Counted from the first letter of the stretch, positions 1-9,103 are shown. The stretch is DNA of 64,000 nucleotides from Desulfobacterales bacterium (GCA_034520365.1 JAXHNP010000007.1:248001-312000), one strand, 5' to 3'. Notes: generated from the letters alone by a model not told the origin. Numbers and translations are program-made.

Positions 1-2
1 AT

Positions 3-476
3 GAGTTCTCAGAGGTCGACCTGACATTATCCTACGCATTGCCTATTGAACCGGTGGATATCACTATCGGGCACATCGAGTATCTTTTCCCCACCGGCGG
101 CTCCGGCACCAGCGAAGTGTTTTTGAGCGCCTATATAAACCCTGCAGGCGGCCTGTCCGCAGGCATTGATGCCTATTATGACTATGATGAGGTTGAGGAT
201 TATTACTTATCCGCCAGCATAGCTTATGATGCAGAGTTAGACAGCGGCTTGGGCTTAGGAGCTGCTGCTTCAGCTGGCTATGGCAGAGAGGATTTTACCA
301 TTGGTCCGGATGACGGATTTCATGAATATACCCTCTCCATGAGTGCCTCTTATCCAGTTACGGAAACGATTGGATTGTCAGCTTTTGTTGCCTATACGGA
401 CACATTTGACGAGGATGTGCTACCTGAGCAGGATGTTGATGTCTTTGGTGGGGGCGGGTTTTCATGGAGTTTTTAA
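3..476 (+). CDS. Outer-membrane beta-barrel protein, 5' end outside the window (TorF-like)
   Basis: The reading frame is open from the first bases of the window, so this is the C-terminal 157 or so residues of a longer protein. It shows alternating polar/aromatic beta-strand segments (for example IGHIEYLFP, AGIDAYYDYD, YYLSASIAYD, HEYTLSMSASYP, IGLSAFVAYTDTF) rich in Tyr, Gly and Ser. It ends in FSWSF, an aromatic C-terminus typical of barrels inserted by the BAM machinery. The pattern resembles the TorF/Gcw_chp family of putative porins. An internal TTG at 39 is only an artefactual start. What it transports cannot be read from this fragment. Confidence 0.6.
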   Translation, partial: EFSEVDLTLSYALPIEPVDITIGHIEYLFPTGGSGTSEVFLSAYINPAGGLSAGIDAYYDYDEVEDYYLSASIAYDAELDSGLGLGAAASAGYGREDFTIGPDDGFHEYTLSMSASYPVTETIGLSAFVAYTDTFDEDVLPEQDVDVFGGGGFSWSF

Positions 477-514
477 TATTCCGCTATGGCTACAAAGGTA
501 ACTATTTGATTTAA

Positions 515-931
<417 letters not shown>

Positions 932-975
932 ATCTTGAAACAAAACAGGAATAGAAGCAAAATAAGGAGAAAAAA

Positions 976-2352
976 ATGAAAAAGACGTTATTTCTGACGT
1001 TGCCCCTAATACTTTTTTATATTTCAAACTGCTGGGCGGGCGACGGAGTGCCGACGCCCGAATCCAACTCAATCGCCATCGATCTCGTGCAGACACATGC
1101 CAACTATGTGTGGACGCTGATTGCGGCATGCCTGGTCTTTTTTATGCAGGCCGGTTTTGCAATGGTGGAGGCGGGATTTACGCGTGCAAAAAATTCCATT
1201 AACATCATGATGAAAAACCTTATGGATTTTTCCATGGGCACATTGGCCTTCTGGGCGCTTGGGTTCGGCCTTATGTTCGGTGCCACCAGCACCGGGCTTT
1301 TTGGCACATCCGGTTTTTTCCTGAGTGATTTTTCCGTGGATGGTGATCCCTGGGTTTTGGCATTCTGGATGTTTCAGGTGGTTTTCGCAGCCACGGCGGC
1401 CACGATTGTATCCGGCGCTATGGCCGAGCGGACCAAATTCTCCGGCTATCTTATCTACAGTGTTTTTGTCAGCGGCCTGATCTATCCCATATTCGGCTCC
1501 TGGGCCTGGGGAGGGCTGTTTAACGGCGGCGGATGGCTGGAAGCCCTTGGATTTATCGATTTTGCCGGCTCCACGGTTGTACACTCGGTCGGTGGATGGG
1601 CGGCGCTTGCCGGGGCCATCGTATTGGGGCCCAGACTTGGAAAGTACGGGAAAAATGGGGCAATTCGCCCGATCCTGGGCCATAACATGCCATTGGCCGC
1701 CCTGGGTGTTTTTATCCTGTGGCTGGGTTGGTTTGGATTCAATCCCGGTTCAACCACTACAGCAGACACCTCCATTGCCATGATTTTTGTCACCACCAAC
1801 CTTGCGGCCGCAACCGGTGCCGTCTTTGCCATGGCCACCTCCTGGATCAAATTTAAAAAACCCGAGGTTGGCATGAGTTTAAATGGGGCGCTTGCCGGGC
1901 TGGTCGGAATCACCGCCGGCTGCGCCAGTGTTTCGCCGTCCAGCGCCATTATTATCGGCGCCGTGGCAGGCGTACTGGTCGTCTTGTCCGTTCTCTTTTT
2001 CGAACGCATTCGGGTGGATGATCCCGTGGGGGCAATATCGGTCCATGGCGTATGCGGCGCCTGGGGAACCCTTGCCGCAGGCATCTTTAACATGGGCGGC
2101 ACCTCACTCGGGATTATCGGCGTCCAGGTTTTGGGTATTGTTGTTTGCTTTGCCTGGACCTTTACCACTGCTTTTATCATGTTTAAAACCATTGCCGCCA
2201 CTGTCGGTCTTCGCGTCTCTCCCGAAGAGGAAATGGAAGGACTTGATTTCACCGAACATGGGGGTTCAGCCTATCCGGACTTTGAAATACTCTCCCATTC
2301 CGGCATTGGCTCCCTTGGCGGCAAAGGCACGACAAAAACGGCGTCAGTTTAA
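976..2352 (+). CDS. amtB: Ammonium transporter Amt
   Basis: Inner-membrane ammonium channel of the Amt/MEP/Rh family, 458 residues. A signal peptide of about 22 residues (ending CWAG) precedes the usual 11 membrane helices. The twin pore histidines are visible as His203 (VVHSVGG) and His357 (SVHGVCG), and the conserved cytosolic tail LRVSPEEEMEGLD, to which GlnK docks, is intact. A strong AAGGAG ribosome site lies just upstream. The gene follows glnK and is closed by a clear hairpin terminator at 2429-2470, so glnK-amtB looks like a complete two-gene operon, expected to be induced under nitrogen limitation. I found no convincing sigma-54 site upstream of glnK. Confidence 0.96.
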   Translation: MKKTLFLTLPLILFYISNCWAGDGVPTPESNSIAIDLVQTHANYVWTLIAACLVFFMQAGFAMVEAGFTRAKNSINIMMKNLMDFSMGTLAFWALGFGLMFGATSTGLFGTSGFFLSDFSVDGDPWVLAFWMFQVVFAATAATIVSGAMAERTKFSGYLIYSVFVSGLIYPIFGSWAWGGLFNGGGWLEALGFIDFAGSTVVHSVGGWAALAGAIVLGPRLGKYGKNGAIRPILGHNMPLAALGVFILWLGWFGFNPGSTTTADTSIAMIFVTTNLAAATGAVFAMATSWIKFKKPEVGMSLNGALAGLVGITAGCASVSPSSAIIIGAVAGVLVVLSVLFFERIRVDDPVGAISVHGVCGAWGTLAAGIFNMGGTSLGIIGVQVLGIVVCFAWTFTTAFIMFKTIAATVGLRVSPEEEMEGLDFTEHGGSAYPDFEILSHSGIGSLGGKGTTKTASV

Positions 2353-2428
2353 ACAATCGATAATATGTCGATTTTACTTCGTTTGAGAAAAGCTATCGGT
2401 TGACCGGTTCATTCCGGGCCGCTCTCAA

Positions 2429-2470
2429 AAAGCAGCCGTGCCCAAGGAGCTTTCTGGACACGGCTGCTTT
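2429..2470 (+). terminator. Rho-independent-type hairpin after amtB
   Basis: AAAGCAGCCGTG (2429-2440) and CACGGCTGCTTT (2459-2470) are a perfect 12-bp inverted repeat with an 18-nt loop, ending in TTT. It sits 77 bp past the amtB stop and ends the glnK-amtB transcript. Confidence 0.75.
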
Positions 2471-2563
2471 ACATTTTGGCCAGCATTCAAATTTATAACC
2501 GCAAAAAGGCTTACCCCCGCTCAATTTTACCTAAAACATTAGGAGCAAAGCGTTTTAATTGGC

Positions 2564-3292
2564 ATGAAAACACTTTTCATCATTAAGCTGGGAACTACAT
2601 TCGAATGTATTAAAAAAAGTTTCGGTGACTTTGACCAATGGACAAAAACTGCCCTCGGAAGTACTGATATGGATGTAGGTGTCGTCGATACGGAAAGCGG
2701 CGCCTCGCTTCCTCAGGCGAAAGACTGTGCCGGTGTTATATTGACCGGGTCTCATTCAATGGTTACCGACAATCTGCCCTGGAGCATTGAGGTGGAAAAT
2801 TGGATTCCGGAAATTCTTAAAGCCAGGATTCCATTTCTGGGTATTTGCTATGGGCACCAAGTATTGGCAAAAGCTGCCGGCGGCCAAGTGGGTTTTCATC
2901 CCAAGGGCAGAGAGATCGGTACAGTTAAAATTTATCTGCTTTCTGCCCATGCCAAAGATAAACTGTTTGGGGAGCTACCCAAACAGTTTGCGGCACATAC
3001 GGTGCATTCCCAATCGGTGCTGCGCCTGCCGCCAGAAGCCATTCATCTTGCGACAAGCGCCGATGAAGTCCATCATGCGTTTCGAATCGGCGACTGCGCC
3101 TGGGGAATTCAGTTTCACCCGGAATTTACAGAAAAAATTATGGAAGCCTACATCAGGACGCAGGCAAAAGAACTTCTGGCGGAAGGCCGGGATGTGGAAA
3201 AACTTTTGCTGATGATTGATGAAACACCGGCAGCTCTGAAGATAGCCCGTAATTTTTGCCGCATGGTCAGGGATCGAAAAAGCCGTTTTTAA
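2564..3292 (+). CDS. Class I glutamine amidotransferase (GMP synthase-like GATase domain)
   Basis: A stand-alone class I (triad) glutamine amidotransferase of 242 residues. The nucleophile is Cys95 in GICYGHQ, and the His/Glu pair is His185 and Glu187 in QFHPEF. Free-standing proteins of this family, annotated as GMP synthase-like or gamma-glutamyl peptidase-like, hydrolyse gamma-glutamyl compounds or transfer amide nitrogen to a partner. No synthetase partner lies beside it, so the substrate is unknown. The start ATG follows a TAGGAG site at 2540-2545. It is probably monocistronic: the amtB terminator precedes it and a decayed gene follows. Confidence 0.85.
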   Translation: MKTLFIIKLGTTFECIKKSFGDFDQWTKTALGSTDMDVGVVDTESGASLPQAKDCAGVILTGSHSMVTDNLPWSIEVENWIPEILKARIPFLGICYGHQVLAKAAGGQVGFHPKGREIGTVKIYLLSAHAKDKLFGELPKQFAAHTVHSQSVLRLPPEAIHLATSADEVHHAFRIGDCAWGIQFHPEFTEKIMEAYIRTQAKELLAEGRDVEKLLLMIDETPAALKIARNFCRMVRDRKSRF

Positions 3293-3374
3293 GACGCAAT
3301 AAATAAAGTCGAACCAGTAAGCCCTTTTCAAAAGTTAAAATCGAAAATCAGCATCAAATGTCGATAAACCTTAA

Positions 3375-3614
3375 TCACTGTGGCCAGTGCCCGGAATCGC
3401 ATCGGCGAGGATGGGTATATATAATCGAGCGATGGCTCGCTGTTTGGATTTCGGCATTATGTACTCAATTTCCTTCCTTTGTCAGAGCGGTGGTCAGCTG
3501 TTGCGGAAGTTCGGCGTGACCCTGATGGAGCAAACGGAATTTTCAGAAAACCCGGAGTATCAGGCTTATATCCGAAAACCCAGCGCGCTTATTCCGTTGC
3601 CGCCCAAAAAATAA
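3375..3614 (+). pseudogene. Remnant of a DUF1295 / steroid 5-alpha-reductase-like membrane protein gene
   Basis: The last 35 or so residues of the frame ending at 3614 (FGVTLMEQTEFSENPEYQ, then AYIRKPSALIPLPPKK) look like the conserved C-terminus of DUF1295 proteins (GVTLLE... YxxYxRxTSAFIPxxPK). Upstream, the matching membrane part appears only in another frame (RWLAVWISALCTQFP around 3430-3475), and no start or N-terminal membrane helices remain. I read this as a truncated, frameshifted gene; intact members are about 250-270 residues with several membrane helices. Family assignment rests on motif recall. The alternative is a short unrelated ORF. Confidence 0.5.
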
Positions 3615-3630
3615 GCGCGCCCTCTCATTC

Positions 3631-4293
3631 TTATAATTTTAGTTCAGGGTAAAGCCGTTTGGCGCATTCAGGACAAATGCTGTGGCTAAATTCAGCTTCA
3701 GAGTGTTTTTGAATATAGGATTCGACGGCACTCCAATACCCTTTGTCATCCCGGATTTTTTTGCAACTGGCACAAATAGGCAGCAAACCTTTAAGTTGTT
3801 TGATATTTTCAAGGGCCTCTTTTAATTCTGCCGTCTGTTCAGCCATTTTAAAGTGTGATTCTATGATATGCTTGAACTGCTCCATCAATATGATGATTTC
3901 TTCTGAAAAAACATTCTTTTTATCATCGTGGATGCAAATAGTGCCAAAAATGTCACCGCTTGGCAGTCTCAGCGGGTACCCCATATAGGAAATCAAATGA
4001 TGCTCAACTTCGGGCGCTTCACACCATTTTTCGGATTCAAGCGCATTTGACACCATGAGCATGTCATTTTCGTTTATAACTGCTTCACAATAATGATTTG
4101 CCAGCTCCACCGTAAGCCCCTCATAAAAAGGATTGTCTGGATTCCGGCTCACCAGGAAAGCTTCAATTTGAGACGAATCCACCCGGGTAATGGCGGCGGA
4201 TTTAACCGAGGCCAGTCGGCACAGCAAATCCAACATGTTCTGCCATTGATCAAAATTAATTACTTCAAACGGATCAATATTTTTCAGTTGCAC
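3631..4293 (-). CDS. GAF-domain protein with a C-terminal four-cysteine motif
   Basis: 220 residues. Residues about 10-150 form a GAF-type sensory domain (YMGYPLRLPSGDIFGTICIHD is the usual beta-strand core). A short helical linker follows, then a C-terminal module with CASCKKIRDDKGYW and HSICPECAKRLYP. The two CxxC pairs suggest a small metal site. This C-terminal module is commonly found after PAS or GAF domains and response-regulator receivers in deltaproteobacteria. No output enzyme domain is present, so it is likely a soluble sensor or adaptor; the ligand is unknown. Confidence 0.75.
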   Translation of the reverse strand: MQLKNIDPFEVINFDQWQNMLDLLCRLASVKSAAITRVDSSQIEAFLVSRNPDNPFYEGLTVELANHYCEAVINENDMLMVSNALESEKWCEAPEVEHHLISYMGYPLRLPSGDIFGTICIHDDKKNVFSEEIIILMEQFKHIIESHFKMAEQTAELKEALENIKQLKGLLPICASCKKIRDDKGYWSAVESYIQKHSEAEFSHSICPECAKRLYPELKL

Positions 4294-4384
4294 GCATCCC
4301 TCTCAGTTTAAATGAGTATAATTCTAAAATCATCTTGGCCGGTGCGTCTCCAACCGATGAATTTATGCTTATAATAATAGCTAT

Positions 4385-4503
4385 TTTTGACGGCTTCGCA
4401 AAAAGTCCAATATCTTTGTTGCGCTGCATTCCTCGGGATTTGCGCGCCGCGATCTTGAACTTTTTTCTTTGCCGTCCCAGAATCGACTTTTTACGGGTCC
4501 ATC
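4385..4503 (-). repeat. Dispersed intergenic repeat, short copy
   Basis: About 119 bp starting GACGGCTTCGCAAAAAGTCC and ending GACTTTTTACGGGTCC, so the ends share an inverted AAAAAGTC/GACTTTTT. A second copy in the opposite orientation lies at 36626-36783; over the shared parts the two are nearly identical. It has no ORF of note and resembles the non-autonomous repeats scattered through this group of genomes. Confidence 0.8.
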
Positions 4504-4538
4504 ATTATCCCGAATTGGCCCCCTGATCGCAGCCTGAT

Positions 4539-4566
4539 TTGACAACCCCCGGGCAGCGCTTATGTT
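4539..4566 (+). promoter_or_regulatory. Candidate sigma-70-type promoter for the small membrane protein gene
   Basis: TTGACA at 4539-4544, a 16-bp spacer, and TATGTT at 4561-4566. It lies about 60 bp upstream of the ATG at 4626, just beyond the dispersed repeat. Predicted from sequence only. Confidence 0.45.
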
Positions 4567-4625
4567 AATTATTCAGATACATAAGGATTTGACGGCAGGT
4601 TAACAAATAATTGAGAGGTGATACT

Positions 4626-4829
4626 ATGGGTGCATTGGATTGCTTTGGGGACAAGGTATCGGCGTTTTTTATCGGGGTGCTGCTGTTGATCATCGGTATT
4701 GGGTTTGTCATTGTGTCGTTTACAGTTCTGCCGATTTTCGGATTAATTGTTGCCATCCCGGCGCTTATCGCCTCGGTGCCCTTTTTAAGAACCGCGTTTC
4801 GGGCGGCTTGCGACTATTACGGCTGGTAA
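4626..4829 (+). CDS. Small two-helix membrane protein
   Basis: A 67-residue protein starting at the ATG at 4626 behind a GAGAGGTG ribosome site. Two hydrophobic stretches (FFIGVLLLIIGIGFVIVSF and LIVAIPALIASVPFL) are separated by a short turn, giving a predicted helical hairpin in the inner membrane with a polar C-terminus (RAACDYYGW). It is its own transcription unit, with a candidate promoter upstream and a strong terminator 49 bp downstream. I do not recognise a named family. Confidence 0.7.
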   Translation: MGALDCFGDKVSAFFIGVLLLIIGIGFVIVSFTVLPIFGLIVAIPALIASVPFLRTAFRAACDYYGW

Positions 4830-4877
4830 TTGATAAGCCGACTGATTGAATCATTTTTCAAAAAAAACCATGAAGCC

Positions 4878-4910
4878 AAAGGGGTGTTCAACAGAACGCC
4901 CCTTTTTTTT
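4878..4910 (+). terminator. Rho-independent terminator
   Basis: AAAGGGGTGTTC pairs with GAACGCCCCTTT across a 4-nt loop and is followed by a run of eight T. It ends the small membrane protein gene. Confidence 0.85.
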
Positions 4911-4932
4911 ATATCCGCCATGCATTATTTTC

Positions 4933-4961
4933 TTGCAAATTTAATTTAACTTTCTTATATT
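4933..4961 (+). promoter_or_regulatory. Candidate sigma-70-type promoter
   Basis: TTGCAA (4933-4938), a 17-bp AT-rich spacer and TATATT (4956-4961), 43 bp before the start codon of the coiled-coil gene. Good spacing and a near-consensus -10. Confidence 0.5.
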
Positions 4962-5004
4962 ATTATGAAAAATATAAACTAACGCCTTTCATGGAGGGAG
5001 CCGT

Positions 5005-5289
5005 ATGAACGAAAAAAAAGATTTTTTCGAAAAACAGAAGGAACTCCTTAGCCAGTGGCGCGAGGATATCGATCAGCTGCGGCGCAAAGCCAAGAAAGCC
5101 CAGATATCCGCCAGTGTAAAATTTGACAACTATATGGACGAATTGCGGGGCAAGCTGGATGAGGCCACCGTCAAAGTCGAGGCGCTCCGAAAAGCCGGGG
5201 AAAACTCCCGGGATCAGCTTAAATCCAGCCTGGATAAGACCTGGAAGGAGTTAAAAGAGGCGTGGGATAAAACCAAATCCCGCCTCTAA
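5005..5289 (+). CDS. Coiled-coil stress-type protein (sll1863-like)
   Basis: 94 residues, almost entirely charged helix (E, K, D, R) with heptad patterning and no membrane segment: a predicted antiparallel coiled coil. The length and composition match the small sll1863-type stress-response coiled-coil family, but this is a weak similarity by eye. A GGAGGG ribosome site precedes the ATG and its own promoter candidate is at 4933-4961. It converges on thrS with a 7-bp gap. Confidence 0.65.
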   Translation: MNEKKDFFEKQKELLSQWREDIDQLRRKAKKAQISASVKFDNYMDELRGKLDEATVKVEALRKAGENSRDQLKSSLDKTWKELKEAWDKTKSRL

Positions 5290-5296
5290 AATCTTC

Positions 5297-7213
5297 TTAA
5301 TTCTCAAAAATATCAAGGGACAGTCTCCGCTCGCGAACATTGGCACAAACCGCGTTAATAAACAGTTCCTGCCCCACGCCGTAATGCACCTGCCCGTCCA
5401 GGGTGCGGACCGATAGGGTGCCGGCGCTTTTTTCCTTTTCTCCCACTGTGATGATCAGGGGGATCTTGGAAAGCTGTGCCTCCCTTACCTTCTTGTTCAG
5501 GCTCTCCGTGCGCTTATCCACCCTGGAACGAAGCCCCGCCCCGGTAAATGCCGCATTCACCGTTTCGGCAAACGGCGTCAAAGAGTCATTTATGGGCAGA
5601 ATCACCGCCTGCACCGGCGCCATCCAAAGGGGAAATTTCCCGGCAAAATGCTCGATCAAAATACCCAGAAACCGCTCAATGGAGCCATAGACCACCCGAT
5701 GGATCATCACCGGCCGGTGCTTGTCATTGTCCTGGCCGATGTAGGAGAGATCAAAGCGCTCGGGAAGCGACATATCCAGCTGGATGGTGCCGCACTGCCA
5801 GGTCCGGCCGATGGCATCCTTGATATGGATATCGATTTTCGGCCCGTAGAACGCGCCGTCACCCTCGTTTATCTTAAAATCCATGCCATAGTTTTCAAGC
5901 GCGGCCTGAAGCCCGTTTGTGGCATCTTCCCATTGCTTTTCCGTGCCGATGGACTTTTCCGGCCGGGTGGAGAGCTCCAGGTGAAATCCCAGGCCGAAGG
6001 TGCTGTAGATGCGCTCCACCAGTTTTAAAACGCCCAGGATCTCCGCCTCGATCTGATCCGGGGTCATGAAGATGTGGGCATCGTCCTGGTGAAACGCCCG
6101 CACCCTAAAAAGGCCGGAGAGCACGCCGCTTAGCTCGTGCCGGTGTACCAGACCGATTTCCGCCGCCCGGATGGGCAAATCCTTATAGGAGTGCCGCTTT
6201 GTTTTGTAAAGCAGCATGCCGCCGGGGCAGTTCATGGGCTTGATGGCCACCTCTGTGTCATCGATCACCGTGGTATACATGTTTTCCCGGTAGTTTTCCC
6301 AATGGCCGCTCTGCTCCCAGAGGCTCCGGTTTAAAATGATCGGGGTCTTGGTTTCCACGTAGCCGTCGGCCTGATGTTCCTTGCGCCAGTAATCCATCAG
6401 CATGTTCCAGAGCACCATCCCGTTGGCATGAAAAAACGGCATGCCGGGTGCCTCGTCATGGAAGGAGAAGAGCTCCAGCTCCGCCCCGATCTTTCGGTGA
6501 TCCCGCTTTCTGGCCTCTTCCAGGAAATTGAGGTATTCGTTTAAATCCTTCTTATCAAAATAGGCGGTGCCATAGATCCGCTGAAGCTGGGGCCGGTTCG
6601 AATCCGCCCGCCAGTAGGCGCCGGATACCTTCAAGAGTTTAATCGCCTTGATAAACCCGGTGTGCGGAATGTGCGGGCCGCGGCAAAGATCGGTGAATTC
6701 CCCCTGACTGTAAAAGGAAATCGTGCCGTCCTCAAGCTCGGAGATCATCTCCTGCTTGTAGGGTTCGCCTTCATAGAACTCCATGGCCCGCTGCTTGGGG
6801 ACCTCTTCGCGCTTGACCGGAAGCTTCTCCTTGATGATTTTTTTCATTTCCGCCTCGATTTTCGGAAATTCCTCCTCGGAAATCGGGGGCATGTCGATAT
6901 CATAATAAAACCCGTTTTCCACCACCGGCCCGATGGTAAGCTTGGCGTCCGGATACAGCCGGAGAATGGCCTGGGCCATGACATGGGCGGCGCTGTGGCG
7001 AAGGATATCCAGGGCTTCCGGGTCCTTGGGGGTGATAAACCGGATATTCGCGTCCCGGTCCACCGTTGTATACATATCATAGAGCACCCCGTCGATTTCC
7101 ATGGCCACGCAGTTTCGCGCCAGGCCCTCGGATATGGACCTGGCAATGGTAAACCCGTCCGGCTGATTTTCAAACTGTTTGACACTTCCGTCTGGAAACG
7201 TGATATTAATCAT
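5297..7213 (-). CDS. thrS: Threonyl-tRNA synthetase
   Basis: Class II aminoacyl-tRNA synthetase charging tRNA-Thr, 638 residues, close to the E. coli length. The order is N-terminal TGS domain (residues 1-60), the editing/SAD domain (HSAAHVMAQA near 73 and the FTDLCRGPHIP region), the catalytic core with MNCPGGM and RVRAFHQDD, and the C-terminal anticodon-binding domain. The usual neighbours infC-rpmI-rplT are absent. No T-box or attenuator-like structure is seen in the 131 bp between it and rnd. Confidence 0.97.
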   Translation of the reverse strand: MINITFPDGSVKQFENQPDGFTIARSISEGLARNCVAMEIDGVLYDMYTTVDRDANIRFITPKDPEALDILRHSAAHVMAQAILRLYPDAKLTIGPVVENGFYYDIDMPPISEEEFPKIEAEMKKIIKEKLPVKREEVPKQRAMEFYEGEPYKQEMISELEDGTISFYSQGEFTDLCRGPHIPHTGFIKAIKLLKVSGAYWRADSNRPQLQRIYGTAYFDKKDLNEYLNFLEEARKRDHRKIGAELELFSFHDEAPGMPFFHANGMVLWNMLMDYWRKEHQADGYVETKTPIILNRSLWEQSGHWENYRENMYTTVIDDTEVAIKPMNCPGGMLLYKTKRHSYKDLPIRAAEIGLVHRHELSGVLSGLFRVRAFHQDDAHIFMTPDQIEAEILGVLKLVERIYSTFGLGFHLELSTRPEKSIGTEKQWEDATNGLQAALENYGMDFKINEGDGAFYGPKIDIHIKDAIGRTWQCGTIQLDMSLPERFDLSYIGQDNDKHRPVMIHRVVYGSIERFLGILIEHFAGKFPLWMAPVQAVILPINDSLTPFAETVNAAFTGAGLRSRVDKRTESLNKKVREAQLSKIPLIITVGEKEKSAGTLSVRTLDGQVHYGVGQELFINAVCANVRERRLSLDIFEN

Positions 7214-7344
7214 TATTTTATCGGTCCTTATAAATATCCGTAATTTTTTTGATCAAACTGATTTTTTAAGCAATTCGGCCCACCGGGTCAAGGACAAATC
7301 GAACCTAAACTCAAGTTGAATTCAAATCGCACAGGCTTTTTATC

Positions 7345-8499
7345 ATGCGAGAAAAGTACGCTGAACCCGTTAAACTGATTAACACGCCATCCGATCTGGC
7401 GGCCGCTGCCCGCCATCTGGCCGGGCAATCCGTTATTGCCGGAGACCTGGAGGCGGATTCCATGTTTCACTTTAAAGAGCGGATCTGCCTGATCCAGATG
7501 GCCGCCCCGGATATGATCTATATCATCGACCCCCTGGCGGTGACCGATATGGCGCCCTTAAAGCCCGTACTGGAGAACCGGGATATCCGGAAAATATTCC
7601 ACGGCGCGGACTATGACGTGCGCAGCCTTTACCGGGACTTTAATATAAGCATGCAAAACCTCTTTGACACGGAACTGGCCGGCCGGTTTCTGGGATATGC
7701 CGAAACCGGGCTGAACGCCATGATCAAGCAGCAATTTGACATCGAACTGGAGAAAAAATTCCAGAAAAAGGACTGGTCCCAGCGGCCCCTGCCGAATGAG
7801 ATGGTCACCTACGCGGCCGATGACGTCAGATACCTGATTGCCCTCTATGAGCACCTGGAACAGGCGCTTCAGGCCAAGGGCCGCCTGGAATGGGCGTTTG
7901 AAGAATTCGCCCATATTGCCGCGGTCCGGCCTGAGCCGAGTGACGGACGCCCCTTATTTCTCCGTTGCAAGGGCGCGGGCCGGCTGGACCCCAAAAGTTT
8001 GACCGTTCTGGAGGCCCTGCTTGAGATGCGGCTTGAAAAGGCCCGGCAAAAGGACCGGCCGCCGTTTAAGGTGATGGGCACCGCGCCTTTAATAGCGCTC
8101 GCCCAGGCCCGGCCCAAATCGATGAAGAACCTGGAATCGCAAAATATTCTGAGCCGCCGGCAGATACAGATGTATGGCCCGGATATCCTGCGGGCGATCA
8201 AAACCGGGGGATCGGTGCCGGCGGATCAGCGGCCGCACTATCCGCGAAATGCCCGGCAGCGCCCATCAGCCGCAACCACCCAGAAAATCCGGCAGCTTAA
8301 GCGCTGGCGGGAAAAGGAGGCCAAACGACTGGCCATTGACCCGGGGGTCTTTTTCAGCAACGCCCAGATCAACGCTCTGGTGGAGGCGGTGCCAACAGCG
8401 AGTGACGAGCTTGATGCGATTCCGGCGCTCAAAAAATGGCAGATCCGCGAATACGGCGACCAGCTCATCAAGATTATCAATCAAAGGGAAAAAACCTGA
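7345..8499 (+). CDS. rnd: Ribonuclease D
   Basis: A 384-residue 3'-5' exoribonuclease of the DEDDy class that trims tRNA and other stable RNA 3' ends. Motif I is Asp34/Glu36 (GDLEAD), motif II is HGADYDVRSL, and motif III is YAADDVRYL with the catalytic Tyr. Two helical HRDC-like regions follow the nuclease fold, giving the full RNase D length. It is divergent from thrS. Its stop codon shares one base (TGATGG) with the start of the following hydrolase remnant, suggesting a former operon. Confidence 0.92.
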   Translation: MREKYAEPVKLINTPSDLAAAARHLAGQSVIAGDLEADSMFHFKERICLIQMAAPDMIYIIDPLAVTDMAPLKPVLENRDIRKIFHGADYDVRSLYRDFNISMQNLFDTELAGRFLGYAETGLNAMIKQQFDIELEKKFQKKDWSQRPLPNEMVTYAADDVRYLIALYEHLEQALQAKGRLEWAFEEFAHIAAVRPEPSDGRPLFLRCKGAGRLDPKSLTVLEALLEMRLEKARQKDRPPFKVMGTAPLIALAQARPKSMKNLESQNILSRRQIQMYGPDILRAIKTGGSVPADQRPHYPRNARQRPSAATTQKIRQLKRWREKEAKRLAIDPGVFFSNAQINALVEAVPTASDELDAIPALKKWQIREYGDQLIKIINQREKT

Positions 8500-8810
8500 T
8501 GGCTGAAACCCCCATATCCTTTAAAAGCGAGGAACTAACCATTGACGGCCGCCTGGCCATGGCGGATGCAAACCGCGGGGTGGTGATCACCCATCCGCAT
8601 CCGCTCTTTGGCGGGGACATGAATAATCCGGTGGTTCAGAGCATAAAAAGCGTTTATCAGCGAAAGGGGTATACCTGGGATAAAACCAAATCGGCATTCA
8701 GGCAGAATCAATTACGCCAGGGAGGCCTCCCTTTTATCCGGTTTATCCGGTTTATCCGGTTTACCAGCCAGGGGGGGGGGGGTTATTCCCCGTACACCGT
8801 TACCTTGTAA
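8499..8810 (+). pseudogene. Truncated alpha/beta hydrolase (N-terminal 59 residues of the fold only)
   Basis: From the ATG at 8499 the protein begins like CocE/dienelactone-type alpha/beta hydrolases: VVITHPHPLFGGDMNNPVV and YQRKGYT. That homology ends near 8675, before the nucleophile serine elbow, where the sequence changes to unrelated repetitive DNA. This DNA holds a palindrome GGGAGGCCTCCC at 8720-8731, a 9-bp tandem GTTTATCCG, and a 12-G tract. The frame then runs into the opposite-strand TRL gene. An intact hydrolase is about 200 residues, so this copy cannot be catalytic. Confidence 0.75.
8732..8782. repeat. 9-bp tandem repeat followed by a G12 homopolymer
   Basis: Tandem units of GTTTATCCG (8732-8767, first and last imperfect) are followed by twelve consecutive G at 8771-8782, abutting the stop of the TRL gene at 8783. 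It sits at the scar of the truncated hydrolase. Both features are prone to slippage, and the G count may vary between isolates or be a sequencing artefact. Confidence 0.85.
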
Positions 8811-9103
8811 ACCCCGTATATTCCCAGAATATTTTCAACATCCCAATCCACATGATGGATTTTTGTGATGTTTCCGTTCTCCATTGCCGTTTGAATGCTG
8901 GCATCACCCGTTGCCACGAGGGAAAGAACGCTGGTGCACTCGGCAGTGCCGACTTTACTCGCCGATGACATGCTCCCCTCGGCATCTATCGGGAGTTTAA
9001 CTTTCGTATACAGCGAACCCACCGGATAACTGGTTGCACATCCCATTACCATGGGGATTAAAGCGATCAGACCGATGAAACAAATCAGTTTTACATGTTT
9101 CAT
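8783..9103 (-). CDS. TRL-like lipoprotein
   Basis: 106 residues. The N-terminus is a lipoprotein signal peptide, with lipobox VMGC and Cys22 as the predicted lipidated residue. The mature part matches the TRL domain pattern: GTAECTSVLSLVATGDASI, then NGNITKIHHVDW, NILGIYG and a final VYGE. These small lipoproteins are thought to sit at the outer membrane; their molecular role is unknown. An AAAGGAG site precedes the start. It is divergent from the diguanylate cyclase gene. Confidence 0.85.
   Translation of the reverse strand: MKHVKLICFIGLIALIPMVMGCATSYPVGSLYTKVKLPIDAEGSMSSASKVGTAECTSVLSLVATGDASIQTAMENGNITKIHHVDWDVENILGIYGVYKVTVYGE

Noticed and set aside
8720-8731. GGGAGGCCTCCC palindrome as a terminator
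   Set aside because: A perfect palindrome without a loop cannot form a short hairpin well, and it lies in the scar of the truncated hydrolase.
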